The notes under the pieces: generated by a model | What the model was told of the DNA's origin: nothing | Database searches by the model: none | The model's input: the letters and a program-made list of their open reading frames with translations, nothing else | Shown: positions 26,363 through 35,245 of the stretch, piece by piece | Layout: each line of letters begins with the position of its first letter | Numbering within the stretch: position 1 is the stretch's first letter | Source of the DNA: Hyphomicrobiales bacterium | GTDB lineage: Bacteria; Pseudomonadota; Alphaproteobacteria; Rhizobiales; Xanthobacteraceae | DNA: 64,000 nucleotides | Direction of reading: 5' to 3' | NCBI GenBank assembly: GCA_017305555.1 | Contig: JAFKKM010000029.1 | Span: 1-64,000, forward strand | Program-made: the position numbers and the translations under genes

Positions 26363-27601
26363 GTGGATATTCTCAAAGTACGTGACGCGGCCGATGTCGA
26401 GCAGGTGGTGCAGGCCGCACTCGCCAACGAGCAGCCCCTCGAGATTCTCGGCCACGGCAGCAAGCGCGGCATCGGTCACGCGCTGGCCACCAATGCTGTG
26501 CTCGATATATCGGCGCTCGATGCGATCGTTTCCTACGAGCCGAATGAATTGCTGTTGACGGTCGGCGCCGGCGCGCCGCTGGCCGATGTGCTGTCGCTGA
26601 TCGATTCCAAGAACCAGCACTTCGCGTTCGAGCCGATGAATCCAGCCAAGCTGCTCGGAACCGGCCACGATGCCGGCACCGTCGGCGGAATGCTCGCGAC
26701 GGGCTTCGCAGGTCCGCGCCGGGTGAAGGACGGCGGCGCACGCGATCATCTGCTCGGCGCCCATGCGGTGTCCGGTTTTGGCGAGACCTTCAAGACCGGC
26801 GGCAAGGTGGTGAAGAACGTCACCGGCTACGATCTCTGCAAGCTGCTGTGCGGATCGTGGGGCACGCTGGCGGTAATGACTGAGGTGACGCTGAAGGTCA
26901 TGCCGCGTCCCGAGAGCCAGCGCACTTTGGTGCTGCGCGGTCTTGATGACGTCGCGGCGGTACGGGCGATGACGGCGGCGCTGGGCTCGCCCTATGACGT
27001 CTCGGGCGCGGCGCATCTGCCGGCTACGGTACTGCGTGATACGGACTCGCGGCTGATGGAGATCGCTGGCGGCAAGGCGCTGACGTTGTTGCGGCTTGAG
27101 GGTATTGCGGCATCGGTGAAGCATCGTGCGGGGTCGTTGACGGCGGCGTTGGCAACTTATGGCGCGGCCGACGTGGTCGATGACGACGTGTCGGTCGGTC
27201 TCTGGCCACTCGTGCGCGATGTCACGCCGTTTGCCGCCGACGGGGCTTTTGGCGAACGGCCGGTGTGGCGGATCGTTTGTCCGCCGGCGTCGGGCGGCAA
27301 ACTGGGGCAGGGGCTGGCCGGCGATACCGGTGGCGATGTGCTCTACGACTGGGGTGGCGGTTTGATCTGGGCGGCGTTGCCGGCGGATTCTGATGCGCAT
27401 GCTGCGCTGGTGCGTGGCCGCGCCGAAGCCGCCGGCGGCCATGCCACGCTGGTGCGCGCACCGGAAACGTTACGCGGTATGATCGATGTGTTTCATCCGC
27501 CGCAAAGCGGCGTCGCCGCGCTGACCCAGCGGGTCAAGCACAGCTTCGATCCGAAGAATATCCTCAACCGTGGGCGGATGACGCGCGGGACGACGCCATG
27601 A
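26363..27601 (+). CDS. glcE: Glycolate oxidase FAD-binding subunit GlcE
   Basis: The GTG at 26363 is taken as start (VDILKVRDAADVEQVVQ); a TTG at 26360 is equally placed. The 412-residue product is a second FAD_binding_4 protein with LEILGHGSKRGIG, NELLLTVGAGAPLADVL, GTVGGMLATGFAGPRR and KVVKNVTGYDLCKLLCGSWG. It is longer than the 350-residue E. coli protein. Its final ATGA overlaps the glcF start codon. Confidence 0.93.
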   Translation: MDILKVRDAADVEQVVQAALANEQPLEILGHGSKRGIGHALATNAVLDISALDAIVSYEPNELLLTVGAGAPLADVLSLIDSKNQHFAFEPMNPAKLLGTGHDAGTVGGMLATGFAGPRRVKDGGARDHLLGAHAVSGFGETFKTGGKVVKNVTGYDLCKLLCGSWGTLAVMTEVTLKVMPRPESQRTLVLRGLDDVAAVRAMTAALGSPYDVSGAAHLPATVLRDTDSRLMEIAGGKALTLLRLEGIAASVKHRAGSLTAALATYGAADVVDDDVSVGLWPLVRDVTPFAADGAFGERPVWRIVCPPASGGKLGQGLAGDTGGDVLYDWGGGLIWAALPADSDAHAALVRGRAEAAGGHATLVRAPETLRGMIDVFHPPQSGVAALTQRVKHSFDPKNILNRGRMTRGTTP

Positions 27602-28923
27602 GAACCGAATTTACGCTGGCCCAACTGGCCGATCCCGATATCGCCGAAGCCGACAAGATCCTGCGGGCCTGCGTTCATTGCGGCTTCTGCACCGCGACTT
27701 GTCCGACCTACGTCTTGCTCGGTGACGAACTCGATAGTCCGCGCGGCCGCATCTATCTGATCAAGCAGATGCTGGAGAAGAACGAGCCGCCGACAGCCGA
27801 CGTGGTCAAGCACGTCGATCGCTGCCTGTCGTGCCTCGCCTGCATGACCACCTGTCCCTCCGGCGTGAACTACATGCATCTGGTCGATCAGGCGCGGGTC
27901 AAGATCGAGAAGGAATACGAGCGTCCTTTGACCGAGCAGTGGCTGCGCCGCGTGCTGGCGTGGGTGCTGCCCAATCCGAAACTGTTCCGGGCCAGCATGA
28001 TCCTGGCGCGGCTCGGCCGCCCGTTGCTGGCGCTGTTGCCGACGCCATCGGTCGGGGCTGCTGCTCCGACGCTTGTGAGCCGGTTGCGGGCGATGCTGAC
28101 GTTGGCGCCGCAAAGTCTGCCGCCGGCAGGGCCTGCCGCCGGTACGGTGTTCGCCGCGGTCGGCCCGCGTCGTGGCCGCGTCGCGCTGTTGCAGGGCTGT
28201 GCCCAGCAGGTGCTGGCACCGCGAATCAATCAGGCTGCGATTCGTTTGCTGACCCGTCACGGCATTGAAGTCGTGCTGGTGGCGGATGAAGTCTGCTGCG
28301 GCGCGTTGACCCACCACCTCGGACAGGACGACGCGGCGCTTGCCAATGCGCGGGCCAACGTCACGGCCTGGAGCAAGGAGATCGATGGCGGGGGACTTGA
28401 TGCGATCCTGATGACTACGTCGGGCTGCGGCACCGTCATCAAGGATTATGGCTATTTACTGCGGGAAGATCGCCAATACGCGGCGCAAGCCGCTCGTGTT
28501 TCGAAGCTGGCGAAGGACATCACCGAGTACGTCGCGACGCTCGGCTTGTCACCGCCTGAGCATCGCAGCGATCTGGTCGTCGCTTATCATTCGGCGTGTT
28601 CATTGCAGCATGGACAGAAAATCACACAGCTTCCGAAAGATTTGCTTTCCAAGAATGGATTCGTGGTGAAAGATATCCCCGAGAGCCACCTCTGTTGTGG
28701 TTCGGCGGGGACGTACAACATTCTCCAGCCTGAGATTGCGAGCAAGCTGCGTGATCGGAAAGTTGCAAACATTGCGACGACTGGGCCGGATATGATCGCA
28801 GCAGGCAACATCGGATGCATGGTTCAGATTGCCAGCGGGACTGACGTTCCGGTGGTGCATACGGTTGAGCTGCTCGATTGGGCGACGGGAGGTCCCAAGC
28901 CAGAATTGCAAGGAACGGTGTAA
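27598..28923 (+). CDS. glcF: Glycolate oxidase iron-sulfur subunit GlcF
   Basis: The 441-residue product has two 4Fe-4S motifs near the N-terminus: CVHCGFCTATCP and CLSCLACMTTCP. Two CCG domains follow, with CCGALTHHLGQ and CCGSAGTYN. It carries electrons from GlcDE to quinone and probably binds the membrane peripherally. The start overlaps glcE by 4 bases (ATGA), so the two are translationally coupled. It is the last gene of the operon; a histone-H1-like gene follows 56 bases later. Confidence 0.96.
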   Translation: MRTEFTLAQLADPDIAEADKILRACVHCGFCTATCPTYVLLGDELDSPRGRIYLIKQMLEKNEPPTADVVKHVDRCLSCLACMTTCPSGVNYMHLVDQARVKIEKEYERPLTEQWLRRVLAWVLPNPKLFRASMILARLGRPLLALLPTPSVGAAAPTLVSRLRAMLTLAPQSLPPAGPAAGTVFAAVGPRRGRVALLQGCAQQVLAPRINQAAIRLLTRHGIEVVLVADEVCCGALTHHLGQDDAALANARANVTAWSKEIDGGGLDAILMTTSGCGTVIKDYGYLLREDRQYAAQAARVSKLAKDITEYVATLGLSPPEHRSDLVVAYHSACSLQHGQKITQLPKDLLSKNGFVVKDIPESHLCCGSAGTYNILQPEIASKLRDRKVANIATTGPDMIAAGNIGCMVQIASGTDVPVVHTVELLDWATGGPKPELQGTV

Positions 28924-28979
28924 AGCCGCGGAGAACGCGGACTGCTTGATGTGTCTAAGTCGGCAACAGGAGGACGACG

Positions 28980-29360
28980 ATGGCTAAAGCCAAGAAAGCG
29001 CTCAAGTCGAAGACCAAGGGTTCCAGGAAGAAAGCCGCCAAGTCTGTGAAGAAGGCGGCGAAGAAGGCCTCGGCCAAGAAGGCCGTTAAAAAGGCTTCAA
29101 AGAAAAAGGCTCCGAAGAAAAAGAAGGCCAAGGCCGCCGGCCGCAAACCGGCAAAGAAGGCCGCGGCGAAACGTGCGGCTCCGAAGAAAGCAACCAAGAA
29201 AGCGGCAAAGAAAACCGTCAGGCGCAGTGCCAAGAAATCGAGCCCGGCCCGCACCATGATGCCGCCCGCCGCGCCGAGCCCGTCGCCGGAGCCGGCACCG
29301 TTGCCGCTGTGGAGTAATCCGGAGCCGTCCGATAGCGGCAGCTCGTCCGGGACGACCTGA
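28980..29360 (+). CDS. Histone H1-like Lys/Ala-rich DNA-binding protein
   Basis: The 126-residue product is dominated by Lys and Ala through residue about 90 (repeated AKKA, KKAAKK and SKKKAP units). A Pro/Ser-rich acidic tail follows (PPAAPSPSPEPAP onward). This resembles bacterial histone H1-like proteins that coat or compact DNA. Low-complexity composition makes orthology unreliable. CAGGAGG precedes the ATG. A good terminator follows, so it ends its own or the glcDEF transcript. Confidence 0.75.
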   Translation: MAKAKKALKSKTKGSRKKAAKSVKKAAKKASAKKAVKKASKKKAPKKKKAKAAGRKPAKKAAAKRAAPKKATKKAAKKTVRRSAKKSSPARTMMPPAAPSPSPEPAPLPLWSNPEPSDSGSSSGTT

Positions 29361-29372
29361 CACGAGGCCACC

Positions 29373-29410
29373 ACGCCGCTTCCGAAGTCACCGGAAGCGG
29401 CGTTGATTTT
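29373..29410 (+). terminator. Rho-independent terminator after the histone-like gene
   Basis: ACGCCGCTTCCG pairs with CGGAAGCGGCGT around a 7-base loop, then TGATTTTTG. It is 13 bases after the stop. Confidence 0.85.
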
Positions 29411-29916
29411 TGTGCGATCCGCTCCAGCAACAGCGAGAGCTTGCTTTTGCCTGAAGCGCGATCAATCCGATCGACGGTCGGCTTCCAATCTGGTTGGAGG
29501 TTGCGACGTTTTGCGGTGAGCCGAGTTGCGGCCGGGCACAGCCGTTTGGAGAACGGCGTCGCTTCGCTCGCCCATAGCCGTGCGGAGAACGGCGTCGCTT
29601 TGCTCGCCTATGGCCCCGAGCAGTCACGTCTTTGAATTGGCATCGCTTTCACAGCGTGGATGCCCGGCATAAGGTCGGGTATGATGACGAAGCCGCTAAC
29701 CTCGAATGTTGTCCGCTTGCAACAGTTGGCGCGACACGTCGCTTTGGAGCGCCCAGTCGCCTAATGAGGCAGCAATTGCCCTGCATTGTTGCTTCCCGTT
29801 CTTTCTTTCCCCACGCAGATTGAATCCCGCAAGCGAACGCAAGCCAGCGGTTTGTCACCGGGCATCAAGGTCGGTCACTGATGAAGCTGGCTCAACCAAG
29901 TTCGATGGGGATTGCC
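29411..29916. other. Repeat-bearing intergenic region upstream of the porin gene
   Basis: About 500 bases without a supported gene. It holds a 36-base tandem repeat (29537-29608) and, at 29657-29690, a degenerate fragment resembling the GGATGCCCGGC palindrome family seen near groEL. The right end must carry the porin promoter. Confidence 0.55.
29537..29608. repeat. 36-base tandem repeat, two copies
   Basis: Units 29537-29572 and 29573-29608 share AGCCGT, then GGAGAACGGCGTCGCTT, then GCTCGCC, with 4 differences in 36 positions. A third partial start (TATGGCC) follows. Because 36 is a multiple of three, the minus strand reads as a repeated Arg/Lys-rich peptide (AKRRRSP), but no ribosome site supports translation. 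Confidence 0.75.
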
Positions 29917-30858
29917 ATGAAGACGATTATTCTCGCCGCATCCGCGCTACTGGTGGCCGGAACGACCGTAGCCTCCGCCGCCGATCTGCCGGCGAAAGCC
30001 TACACCAAGGCGCCGCCGCCGGTGGCCGCCTTCGATCCGTGGGATGTCGCCTTCGGAGCGGGCATTACCAACAACTACTTGTTCCGTGGCGTCAGCCAGT
30101 CCAATCGGGAAGCGTCGGTCAGCGCTTATTTCGAGCCCCGCTTCAACGTCACCAAGGACTTGCAGCTCTATGTTGGCGCGGCCGGCAACAGCATTTCCTT
30201 CACCAACCGCGCGGCCGCCGAAGTGGACGTCTATGCTGGTATCCGCCCGACCTTTGGGGCTTTCGCTTTCGACTTCGGCGTCTGGGGATATCTCTATCCC
30301 GGCGGACAGTGTATCGACGGCAATGCCGGCGGCGTTGCTGCGGGGTTGTGTCCGGCGGGGGCTGCCTTCCTGCCCAACGGCAACTTCATGAAGAAGGACG
30401 TCTCGTTCTACGAATTCTACGGCAAGGTGACCTATACCGTCAGCGACACCTTCTCAGTCGGCGCCAACGCATTCTATTCGCCGAACTTCCTCAACTCGGG
30501 CGCGGACGGCACCTATGCGTCGATCACCGCCAAGGTGACGGCTCCGACCGACTGGTTCGGCAGCAGCGGCGTCGGCATGTACCTGTCAGGTGAGTTCGGT
30601 CGTCAGTGGCTCGGCACGTCGGATGCCTTCTACGGCAACGTCAAGTTCGCCGACTACGATACCTGGAACGTCGGCATCGGCTTCACCTACAAGGTGTTCA
30701 CGCTCGACTTCCGCTACTCCGACACCAATCTGTCGAAGGCCAATTGCAATCTCTTTACCAGCGACTTCACCGCGACGGCTGCCGGCTCGAAGTGGTGCGG
30801 TGCCGCCGGCATCGTCAAGCTCTCGGCCGACCTGACGGCGATGAGCAATCTGAAATAG
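29917..30858 (+). CDS. TorF-family putative porin
   Basis: The start at 29917 (MKTIILAASALLVAG) gives a clean signal peptide cleaved after ASAA, with GGGGA upstream; an in-frame ATG at 29881 is less likely. The 313-residue precursor has GITNNYLFRGVSQSN, typical of TIGR02001/TorF proteins. Alternating beta-strand patterns follow (AEVDVYAGIRP, FYEFYGKVTYTVSDTFSVG and TWNVGIGFTYK). It is expected in the outer membrane as a small beta-barrel; the solute is unknown. Confidence 0.82.
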   Translation: MKTIILAASALLVAGTTVASAADLPAKAYTKAPPPVAAFDPWDVAFGAGITNNYLFRGVSQSNREASVSAYFEPRFNVTKDLQLYVGAAGNSISFTNRAAAEVDVYAGIRPTFGAFAFDFGVWGYLYPGGQCIDGNAGGVAAGLCPAGAAFLPNGNFMKKDVSFYEFYGKVTYTVSDTFSVGANAFYSPNFLNSGADGTYASITAKVTAPTDWFGSSGVGMYLSGEFGRQWLGTSDAFYGNVKFADYDTWNVGIGFTYKVFTLDFRYSDTNLSKANCNLFTSDFTATAAGSKWCGAAGIVKLSADLTAMSNLK

Positions 30859-30883
30859 CCGAGCGCGAACTGATCGTGGAGCG

Positions 30884-30911
30884 AGGGGTGGCATGTTTGC
30901 CGCCCTTTCTT
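30884..30911 (+). terminator. Terminator after the porin gene
   Basis: AGGGGTGGCA pairs with TGCCGCCCTT (two G-T pairs, TGTT loop), followed by TCTTTT. It is 25 bases after the stop and before the convergent ABC gene. Confidence 0.7.
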
Positions 30912-30929
30912 TTGAAATCGGTCCGCGAG

Positions 30930-32675
30930 CTATGCACGGCTCCTACCGCCCTCGATCGTATAAGCGGCCGCCGTCGTCCCGCTCGGGGTGAGGGTGATCT
31001 CGCGCGCATGAAGTGTGTCGAGGGTACCGCGATGCCCGATCGAAACGATGGTGGTGGACGGAAGCTTCTCGGCGAGCATGCTGTAAAGTTTCGCCTCGGC
31101 GGCTTCGTCGAGCGAGGCGGTAGCCTCGTCGAGGAACAAGTAGTCCGGCTTCGCCAGCAAAGCCCGCGCAAGACCGAGCCGCTGTTGTTCGCCGAGCGAA
31201 AGCCGCGTGTTCCAATGCGCTTCTTCGTCGAGATGATCCGCCAGCGCGGGCAGCCCGACGATCTGAATTGCGGCGCGGACGGCGTCGCCATCGAATGTGT
31301 CCGACTCGGCGGGATAGGCGATGGCGGCTTTCAGCGAGCCGACCGGGAAGTAGGGCCGCTGCGGCAGGAACATCAGCCGGGCCGTTGCGGGAATCCGGAT
31401 CGTGCCGGTGCCGAATGGCCAGATGCCGCCGATGGCGCGGAACAGCGTCGATTTCCCCGAGCCCGATGGTCCCTTGATCAGGGTGGTTTCGCCCGACCGC
31501 AAGCGGAGCGCTTCGGCGGTGACCATCGGTTTGCCGTTCGGCAATTGCAGCAGCAGGTCGTCGAGTGCAATCGCTGCATCGCCGGCCGATGCATGAACGA
31601 TCCGTCCGGGTTCGTGGGGCAAGGCGGTCGCGTGCGCGATGGAGGCCTCGAAGCCGTCGAGACGGCTGACGACGGCACGCCATTCCGCCAGCGAGCGGTA
31701 GGCGGTGACGAAGAACGATAGCGCCCCCTGTACGCTGCCAAATGCACTCGCCGTCTGCATCATGCCGCCGAGTTGAATCTTGTCGGCGAAGTAGGCGGGG
31801 GCCACCAGGATAAACGGAAAAACTTTTGCCGCTTGGGAGTAGCTCGCCGTCAGCGCGGTGACCTTCTTGGTGCGGATCATGATGGCGATCCAGTTGTCGA
31901 CCACCAATGTGAAGCGTCTCAGAAGCTGGTTACGCTCGGCGCTCTCGCCGTGTAGCAGCGCAATCTGCTCGGCGTTTTCACGGGCGCGCACCAGATTGAA
32001 GCGGAAGTCCGCCTCGTAGCGCTGCTGCATGAAATCGAGCCGGATCAGGGGGCGGCCGATCAGATGCGTCAGGACGGTGCCGATGACCGCATAGACCAAC
32101 GCACCCCACACCAGATAGCCGGGAATGTTGTACGCCTGACCGAACAGGTGGAGCGGTGCGGCCGCGGACAATCCCCACAGGATCACGAAGAACGAAAACA
32201 AGGTCACGATGGAGGACAGCAGACCGATGCTGATATTGAGAGTTTGCTCGACGAACATCTTGATATCGTCGGTGAGGCGCTGATCCGGGTTATCGGCGGC
32301 ATCGCCCAGCAACTGCATCCGATAGTGATTGGCATCGTTCAGCCATTCGCCGAGATAGCGGCGGGTCATCCACGCGCGCCAGCGAATCTGGAGCCATTGA
32401 TTGAGATAGAGCTGGTACACCGCCAGCACGATGAAGATGGCCGCGATGACCGCGAAGTAGGTTAGTTCCGAAACGAAGGTGTCCCAGTTGCGCTCTTGCA
32501 GCGCGTTGTAGAAGCGCGCGTACCATTGGTTGAACAGAACATCGAGGCTGACCAGCGCCAGTTCGATCGCAATGACGCTCGCCAAGAGGATTCGACCCGG
32601 CCATTTGTCCTCGGAGCGAAAGTACGGCGCGGCGAGGCGCCAGACGATGGCGAGGGTCTTGCCCAGATTCTGCAC
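30930..32675 (-). CDS. Fused permease/ATPase ABC transporter (YddA/BclA-like, ABC_membrane_2)
   Basis: The GTG start at 32675 has GGAG upstream. The 581-residue half-transporter has about five membrane helices in residues 25-320, including NQWYARFYNALQERNWDTF, the hallmark of the SbmA/BacA-YddA group. A C-terminal ATPase has Walker A GPSGSGKST (about 400), signature LSLGEQQRLG (about 491) and Walker B YLFLDEA (about 511). It would act as a homodimer. BacA-like relatives import peptides in rhizobia, and other members handle long-chain acyl groups or vitamin B12, so the substrate is open. Confidence 0.85.
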   Translation of the reverse strand: MQNLGKTLAIVWRLAAPYFRSEDKWPGRILLASVIAIELALVSLDVLFNQWYARFYNALQERNWDTFVSELTYFAVIAAIFIVLAVYQLYLNQWLQIRWRAWMTRRYLGEWLNDANHYRMQLLGDAADNPDQRLTDDIKMFVEQTLNISIGLLSSIVTLFSFFVILWGLSAAAPLHLFGQAYNIPGYLVWGALVYAVIGTVLTHLIGRPLIRLDFMQQRYEADFRFNLVRARENAEQIALLHGESAERNQLLRRFTLVVDNWIAIMIRTKKVTALTASYSQAAKVFPFILVAPAYFADKIQLGGMMQTASAFGSVQGALSFFVTAYRSLAEWRAVVSRLDGFEASIAHATALPHEPGRIVHASAGDAAIALDDLLLQLPNGKPMVTAEALRLRSGETTLIKGPSGSGKSTLFRAIGGIWPFGTGTIRIPATARLMFLPQRPYFPVGSLKAAIAYPAESDTFDGDAVRAAIQIVGLPALADHLDEEAHWNTRLSLGEQQRLGLARALLAKPDYLFLDEATASLDEAAEAKLYSMLAEKLPSTTIVSIGHRGTLDTLHAREITLTPSGTTAAAYTIEGGRSRA

Positions 32676-32984
32676 AGCTATTTCACTCCAGGGAAGATAT
32701 TGATTTTGCTGCTGAAAGCGTTTGGAAACGGAATCCGATCGAAGAATTCCGGGACATTACGCCGCTGCGTTGCCTTGTCGCGGGTGCGGATTTGCTTCTA
32801 GCATAGGTACCTAGCGACCGATTTCCCGGTCCCTCTATGTGGGGAGGCAGCGTTATCCGGACGGCATCCGCTACGCAATCTCCTCCGAAATCAACAAGCC
32901 GTTAGGCGGGGCATAATGATGACCCGGGCTGAAGCGGCACTCAAGGCAGGTTCTGTCTAACTAATAAAGGGTGGGGCAACGACA
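32676..32984. other. Divergent promoter region, ABC transporter / lactate permease
   Basis: About 300 bases without a gene. The only clear structure is the perfect 10-bp palindrome TAGGTACCTA at 32804-32813, possibly an operator. No promoter boxes can be assigned with confidence. Confidence 0.5.
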
Positions 32985-34649
32985 ATGTGGAACCAGGTCT
33001 ATAATCCATTCGGCAATGCTGCATTATCGACGATCGCCGCGGCTATACCGGTGATCACCCTGCTGGTGTTGATCGCCAGCGGCAAAGTCAAAGCGCATAT
33101 CGCGGCGATCACGGCGCTGATCGTCGCCAACCTGATCGCGATCTTTGTCTTCACGATGCCGGCCAATATGTCGATCCGCGCCTCGCTGCTGGGCGTGGTC
33201 GTTGGTTTCTTCCCGATCGGCTGGATCGTTCTCAACGTTATCTTCATGTACCAATTGACGTTGGCGTCGGGACGGTTTGAGACGTTGCAGCGTGCCATCG
33301 GCAGCGTGACCACGGATCGACGAATCCAGATTCTGCTAATTGCATTTTCGTTCGGCGCGTTTTTCGAAGGCGCGTCGGGTTTCGGCACACCGGTGGCGAT
33401 CACCGGCGCGATCCTGATCGGATTGGGTTTCTCGCCGCTTGCCGCGTCCGGCCTGTCGCTGATCGCCAACACCGCACCGGTCGCATACGGCGCGCTGGGT
33501 ACGCCGATCCAGGGCTTGGCCTCCGTGACCGGTCTCGACCCCTATCTGCTCGGCGCGATGGTGGGACGGCAATTGCCGATCTTTTCGCTGATCGTTCCGT
33601 TCTGGGTGATCTGGGCGTTCGCCGGATGGAGGGGGATGAAGGAAGTCTGGCCCGCCATTCTCGTCACCGGCGTTTCATTCGCGGTCCCGCAGTTTCTGAT
33701 TTCCAACTACATCAACCCATGGATCGTCGATATCGGCGCTTCGTTGATTTCGATGGGGGCCTTGATCCTGTTCCTGCGGGTCTGGCAGCCGAAGACGTTG
33801 TGGACCTCGCCGGCGCTGCGCGGTCACGACATCTCCGCCGATCTGGCCAAGCCGGACAAGAGCACGACGCTGCCCAAGCTGTCTCAAGCCGAGGTCTGGT
33901 CGTCAGTGCTGCCGTGGATCATCGTCTGCGCAGTGCTGCTGATCTGGGGCACCGGCTGGTTCAAGGCGGCGGTCAATCCGATCTTCACCTGGAACTACGC
34001 GGTTCCGGAACTGCATCACATGATCAACAAGGTTGCGCCGATCGTCGCCAAACCGACACCGGAAGCCGCCGTGTTCTCGTTCCAGTACCTGTCGTTCACA
34101 GGCACCGGCATGCTGATCGCCGCGATCATTTCCGGATTGGTGATGGGCTTCTCGCCGGGCCGGATCATCGCGGTCTATGGCAAGACCATCCGCATCTGTG
34201 CGGTGTCGCTGATCACCATCTCGGCGATGCTGGCGATCGGCACGCTGACCCGGCTGTCCGGTATCGACGCGACGCTCGGTCTGGCTTTTGCGGCCACAGG
34301 GGTGCTCTACCCGTTCTTCGGAACGTTGCTGGGCTGGTTGGGTGTGGCGTTGACCGGTTCGGACACGGCTTCGAACGTGTTGTTCGGCAATCTGCAAAGG
34401 ATCACGTCGGAACAGCTCGGCCTGTCGCCGATTTTGATGAGCGCCGCCAACTCATCCGGCGGTGTCATGGGCAAGATGATCGACGCGCAGTCCATCGTCG
34501 TGGCCTCGACGGCGACCAATTGGTACGGGCATGAAGGCAGCATCCTGCGCTTCGTGTTCAAGCACTCGATTGCGCTGGCCTGCCTGGTTGGCCTGTTCGT
34601 GATGCTGCAAGCCTACGTCTATCCGTTCACGGCGATGGTCGTGAAATAA
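32985..34649 (+). CDS. lctP: L-lactate permease (LctP family)
   Basis: The 554-residue product (usual 530-570) is highly hydrophobic with 12 or more membrane helices. It has the LctP family blocks FGAFFEGASGFGTPVAITGAIL, quoted in part, TAPVAYGALGTPI, LTRLSGIDATLGLAF and GVALTGSDTASNVLFGNLQ. It imports L-lactate (and often D-lactate or glycolate) with protons. The nearby glycolate oxidase operon makes a role in glycolate uptake conceivable. It stands alone and ends at a strong terminator. Confidence 0.95.
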   Translation: MWNQVYNPFGNAALSTIAAAIPVITLLVLIASGKVKAHIAAITALIVANLIAIFVFTMPANMSIRASLLGVVVGFFPIGWIVLNVIFMYQLTLASGRFETLQRAIGSVTTDRRIQILLIAFSFGAFFEGASGFGTPVAITGAILIGLGFSPLAASGLSLIANTAPVAYGALGTPIQGLASVTGLDPYLLGAMVGRQLPIFSLIVPFWVIWAFAGWRGMKEVWPAILVTGVSFAVPQFLISNYINPWIVDIGASLISMGALILFLRVWQPKTLWTSPALRGHDISADLAKPDKSTTLPKLSQAEVWSSVLPWIIVCAVLLIWGTGWFKAAVNPIFTWNYAVPELHHMINKVAPIVAKPTPEAAVFSFQYLSFTGTGMLIAAIISGLVMGFSPGRIIAVYGKTIRICAVSLITISAMLAIGTLTRLSGIDATLGLAFAATGVLYPFFGTLLGWLGVALTGSDTASNVLFGNLQRITSEQLGLSPILMSAANSSGGVMGKMIDAQSIVVASTATNWYGHEGSILRFVFKHSIALACLVGLFVMLQAYVYPFTAMVVK

Positions 34650-34667
34650 ACGGCCGCGTACAAAACA

Positions 34668-34702
34668 AAAATCCCCGCGGCTTTTGCTGCGGGGATTTTT
34701 TA
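34668..34702 (+). terminator. Rho-independent terminator after lctP
   Basis: AAAATCCCCGC pairs with GCGGGGATTTT around a 10-base loop, ending in a T6 run. It is 18 bases after the stop. Confidence 0.94.
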
Positions 34703-34800
34703 TGCTTTGGCAGGTTCCTCATCATAGCCTTGATCTTGGCCGTACTTGACCCGCGAGCTTCGCCAGTATCTCTATCGCGGTGAATCTGACGAGAGGCAGT

Positions 34801-35211
34801 ATGATTGTTGTCAATTTCAAAACGACGCTGGCGGGAATGATCTTATTGGCGGTCAGTTGTGGTCTGACGCCCGCGCTGGCGGCGGAAGAGTTTCCGTTCG
34901 GGTTGGAGATAACATTGGATGCGCCGCCGCAACCGGGCTCCAAGCGAATTCCCAATCTCGAGATCGGCGATCGCGGTGAGGTCAGGCTGGAGCTGTGGTG
35001 CAAGGGTGGCGCGGGGCAGTTCTCCGTCGCGGGCAACACCGTGATCTTTGTTCCGGGGGCAATGGACAATCGAACGTGTTCACCGGCGCAGGTGCAGATG
35101 GACGATGCCTTGCTTGCGGAATTAACTGATGCAACAACCTGGGCGCGGAAGGGCGACTACGTCACCTTCACAGGCCGCACCACCTTGCGCTTTCATTTGA
35201 ATACCAACTAA
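34801..35211 (+). CDS. Small secreted protein of unknown function
   Basis: The ATG at 34801 has GAGAGG upstream. The 136-residue precursor carries a signal peptide (residues about 8-33, cleavage after TPALA). The mature part has two cysteines (in LWCKGG and RTCSPAQ) that could form a disulfide. It ends with LTDATTWARKGDYVTFTGRTTLRFHL, quoted in part, somewhat like the end of META/HslJ-domain proteins. That resemblance is weak. It is a single gene, converging on the oxidoreductase gene. Confidence 0.65.
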   Translation: MIVVNFKTTLAGMILLAVSCGLTPALAAEEFPFGLEITLDAPPQPGSKRIPNLEIGDRGEVRLELWCKGGAGQFSVAGNTVIFVPGAMDNRTCSPAQVQMDDALLAELTDATTWARKGDYVTFTGRTTLRFHLNTN

Positions 35212-35245
35212 GCGCGATCGGTGCGAGCGACCGAGCCTCAATCGC

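Noticed and set aside
32804-32813. Palindrome TAGGTACCTA upstream of lctP as a regulator site
   Set aside because: Ten bases of symmetry are expected by chance at this scale and no second copy was found, so it is only mentioned, not called as an operator.
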